Shown: one piece after another, positions 5,697 to 5,984 of the stretch | Layout of the letters: each line of letters opens with the position of its first letter | Position numbering within the stretch: position 1 is the first letter of the stretch | Assembly (NCBI GenBank): GCA_946885905.1 | Contig: CAMPHL010000179.1 | Span: 1-5,984 of the forward strand | Origin: an uncultured Pseudomonadota bacterium | GTDB taxonomy: Bacteria; Pseudomonadota; Gammaproteobacteria; Burkholderiales; Usitatibacteraceae | Length of the DNA stretch: 5,984 nucleotides | Reading direction: 5' to 3' | The notes under the pieces: generated by a model | What the model was told of the DNA's origin: nothing | Databases searched by the model: none | What the model saw: only the letters and a program-made list of their open reading frames with translations | Program-made: the position numbers and the translations under genes

Positions 5697-5984
5697 TCGG
5701 CGGCCCTCACGCGATGCGACTCGATGAGCGCGTCGACTTTTGCCGCGTCCATCGACTCGTGGTACTTGCCATTCACGACGATCATCGGCGCCGTCCCGCA
5801 CGAGGCCATGCATTCGGCGGTAGTGAGGCTGAACTGGCCGTCCGCCGTGGTTTCGCCGGGCTTGATGCCCAGCTTGCGCGACATGTGATCGATGAGTCGT
5901 TCCGCGCCCAGCAGCGAGCAGGAGACGTTGCGGCACATCTCGATGTGGCAGCGCCCCACGGGCGCGCGGCGGAACTGGCCGTAG
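5693..5984 (-). CDS. nuoE: NADH-quinone oxidoreductase subunit E, C-terminal part (cut by window edge)
   Basis: NuoE is the thioredoxin-fold 2Fe-2S subunit (cluster N1a) that pairs with NuoF in the NADH-oxidising module. Only the last 96 residues are visible; the frame is open at the right edge and the full protein is usually about 150-170 aa, so the N-terminal helical part lies outside. The visible part begins YGQFRRAPVGRCHIEMC. All four cluster ligands are present: C17 and C22 (C-x4-C, in MCRNVSC) and C58 and C62 (C-x3-C, in AECMASCGTAPM), counted from the first visible residue. VNGKYHESM follows, as in the family. An in-frame GTG at 5959 is internal and not a start. The TGA at 5693-5695 overlaps the proposed nuoF start. 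The order E-F-G is the standard electron-input module. Confidence 0.95.
   Translation of the reverse strand, partial: YGQFRRAPVGRCHIEMCRNVSCSLLGAERLIDHMSRKLGIKPGETTADGQFSLTTAECMASCGTAPMIVVNGKYHESMDAAKVDALIESHRVRAAE
5704..5708 (-). promoter_or_regulatory. Ribosome binding site deciding the nuoF start
   Basis: The minus strand has GAGGG seven bases before the GTG at 5696, inside the last codons of nuoE. The spacing suits the GTG and is too long (16 bases) for the ATG at 5687. This supports a GTG start overlapping the nuoE TGA, although the downstream ATG codons cannot be excluded. Confidence 0.5.

Noticed and set aside
4434..5888. A 484-codon open frame on the plus strand opposite nuoF and nuoE
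   Set aside because: It mirrors the GC-rich codon pattern of nuoF and gives a low-complexity product rich in Ala, Arg, Val, His and Asp with no recognisable motif. The opposite strand encodes unmistakable NuoF and NuoE.
4386..5936. NuoE-NuoF fusion, because the nuoF frame stays open upstream to 5936
   Set aside because: Upstream of about 5696 that frame gives an unrelated Arg- and Gly-rich sequence, while nuoE with all its cysteines and its own TGA is read in another frame. These are two separate overlapping genes.
1..5984. A novel defence, mobile or biosynthetic system in the window
   Set aside because: Every base belongs to a recognisable nuo gene. There is no inserted gene, transposase, repeat array or compositional break. 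Novelty is limited to features of the subunits themselves.

Overview
The window lies entirely inside one respiratory complex I (NADH:quinone oxidoreductase, nuo) operon, read on the minus strand. In transcription order, from right to left, it holds the 3' part of nuoE, complete nuoF, nuoG, nuoH, nuoI, nuoJ and nuoK, and the 5' part of nuoL. The operon must continue past both edges: nuoE and probably the D/C/B/A genes upstream, the rest of nuoL and probably nuoM and nuoN downstream. I see no non-coding stretch, RNA gene, mobile element, CRISPR array, promoter or terminator inside the window.

The DNA is very GC-rich by eye, with strong G/C at third codon positions and no compositional break. 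This fits a high-GC Gram-negative-type bacterium. The long NuoH with an enlarged first cytoplasmic loop and the short NuoG remind me of Deltaproteobacteria/Myxococcota-like or related uncultured lineages rather than enterobacteria. That is a memory-based impression, and the phylum is not settled by the sequence.

Layout on the minus strand: nuoE (5693-5984, partial; N1a 2Fe-2S thioredoxin-like subunit); nuoF (4386-5696; FMN, NAD(H) site and cluster N3); nuoG (2902-4404; clusters N1b, N5, N4 and a possible N7 site, with a strongly shortened C-terminal domain); nuoH (1763-2905; membrane subunit at the quinone entrance); nuoI (1233-1766; clusters N6a and N6b); nuoJ (736-1236), nuoK (441-743) and nuoL (1-444, partial), which belong to the proton-pumping membrane arm. 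Electrons would pass from the nucleotide to FMN in NuoF, along the Fe-S chain in NuoF, NuoG and NuoI, to quinone near NuoH, driving proton translocation in NuoJ, K and L.

Every gene junction overlaps: 4-nt ATGA or GTGA overlaps at E/F, G/H, H/I, I/J and K/L, 8 nt at J/K and 19 nt at F/G. The system itself is well known, but the NuoF nucleotide pocket is unusual. The glutamate that normally contacts the adenosine ribose hydroxyls and disfavours NADPH is alanine, and an adenine-stacking phenylalanine is arginine. This suggests a natural complex I with altered or relaxed NADH/NADPH specificity, and it is the main item to follow up.
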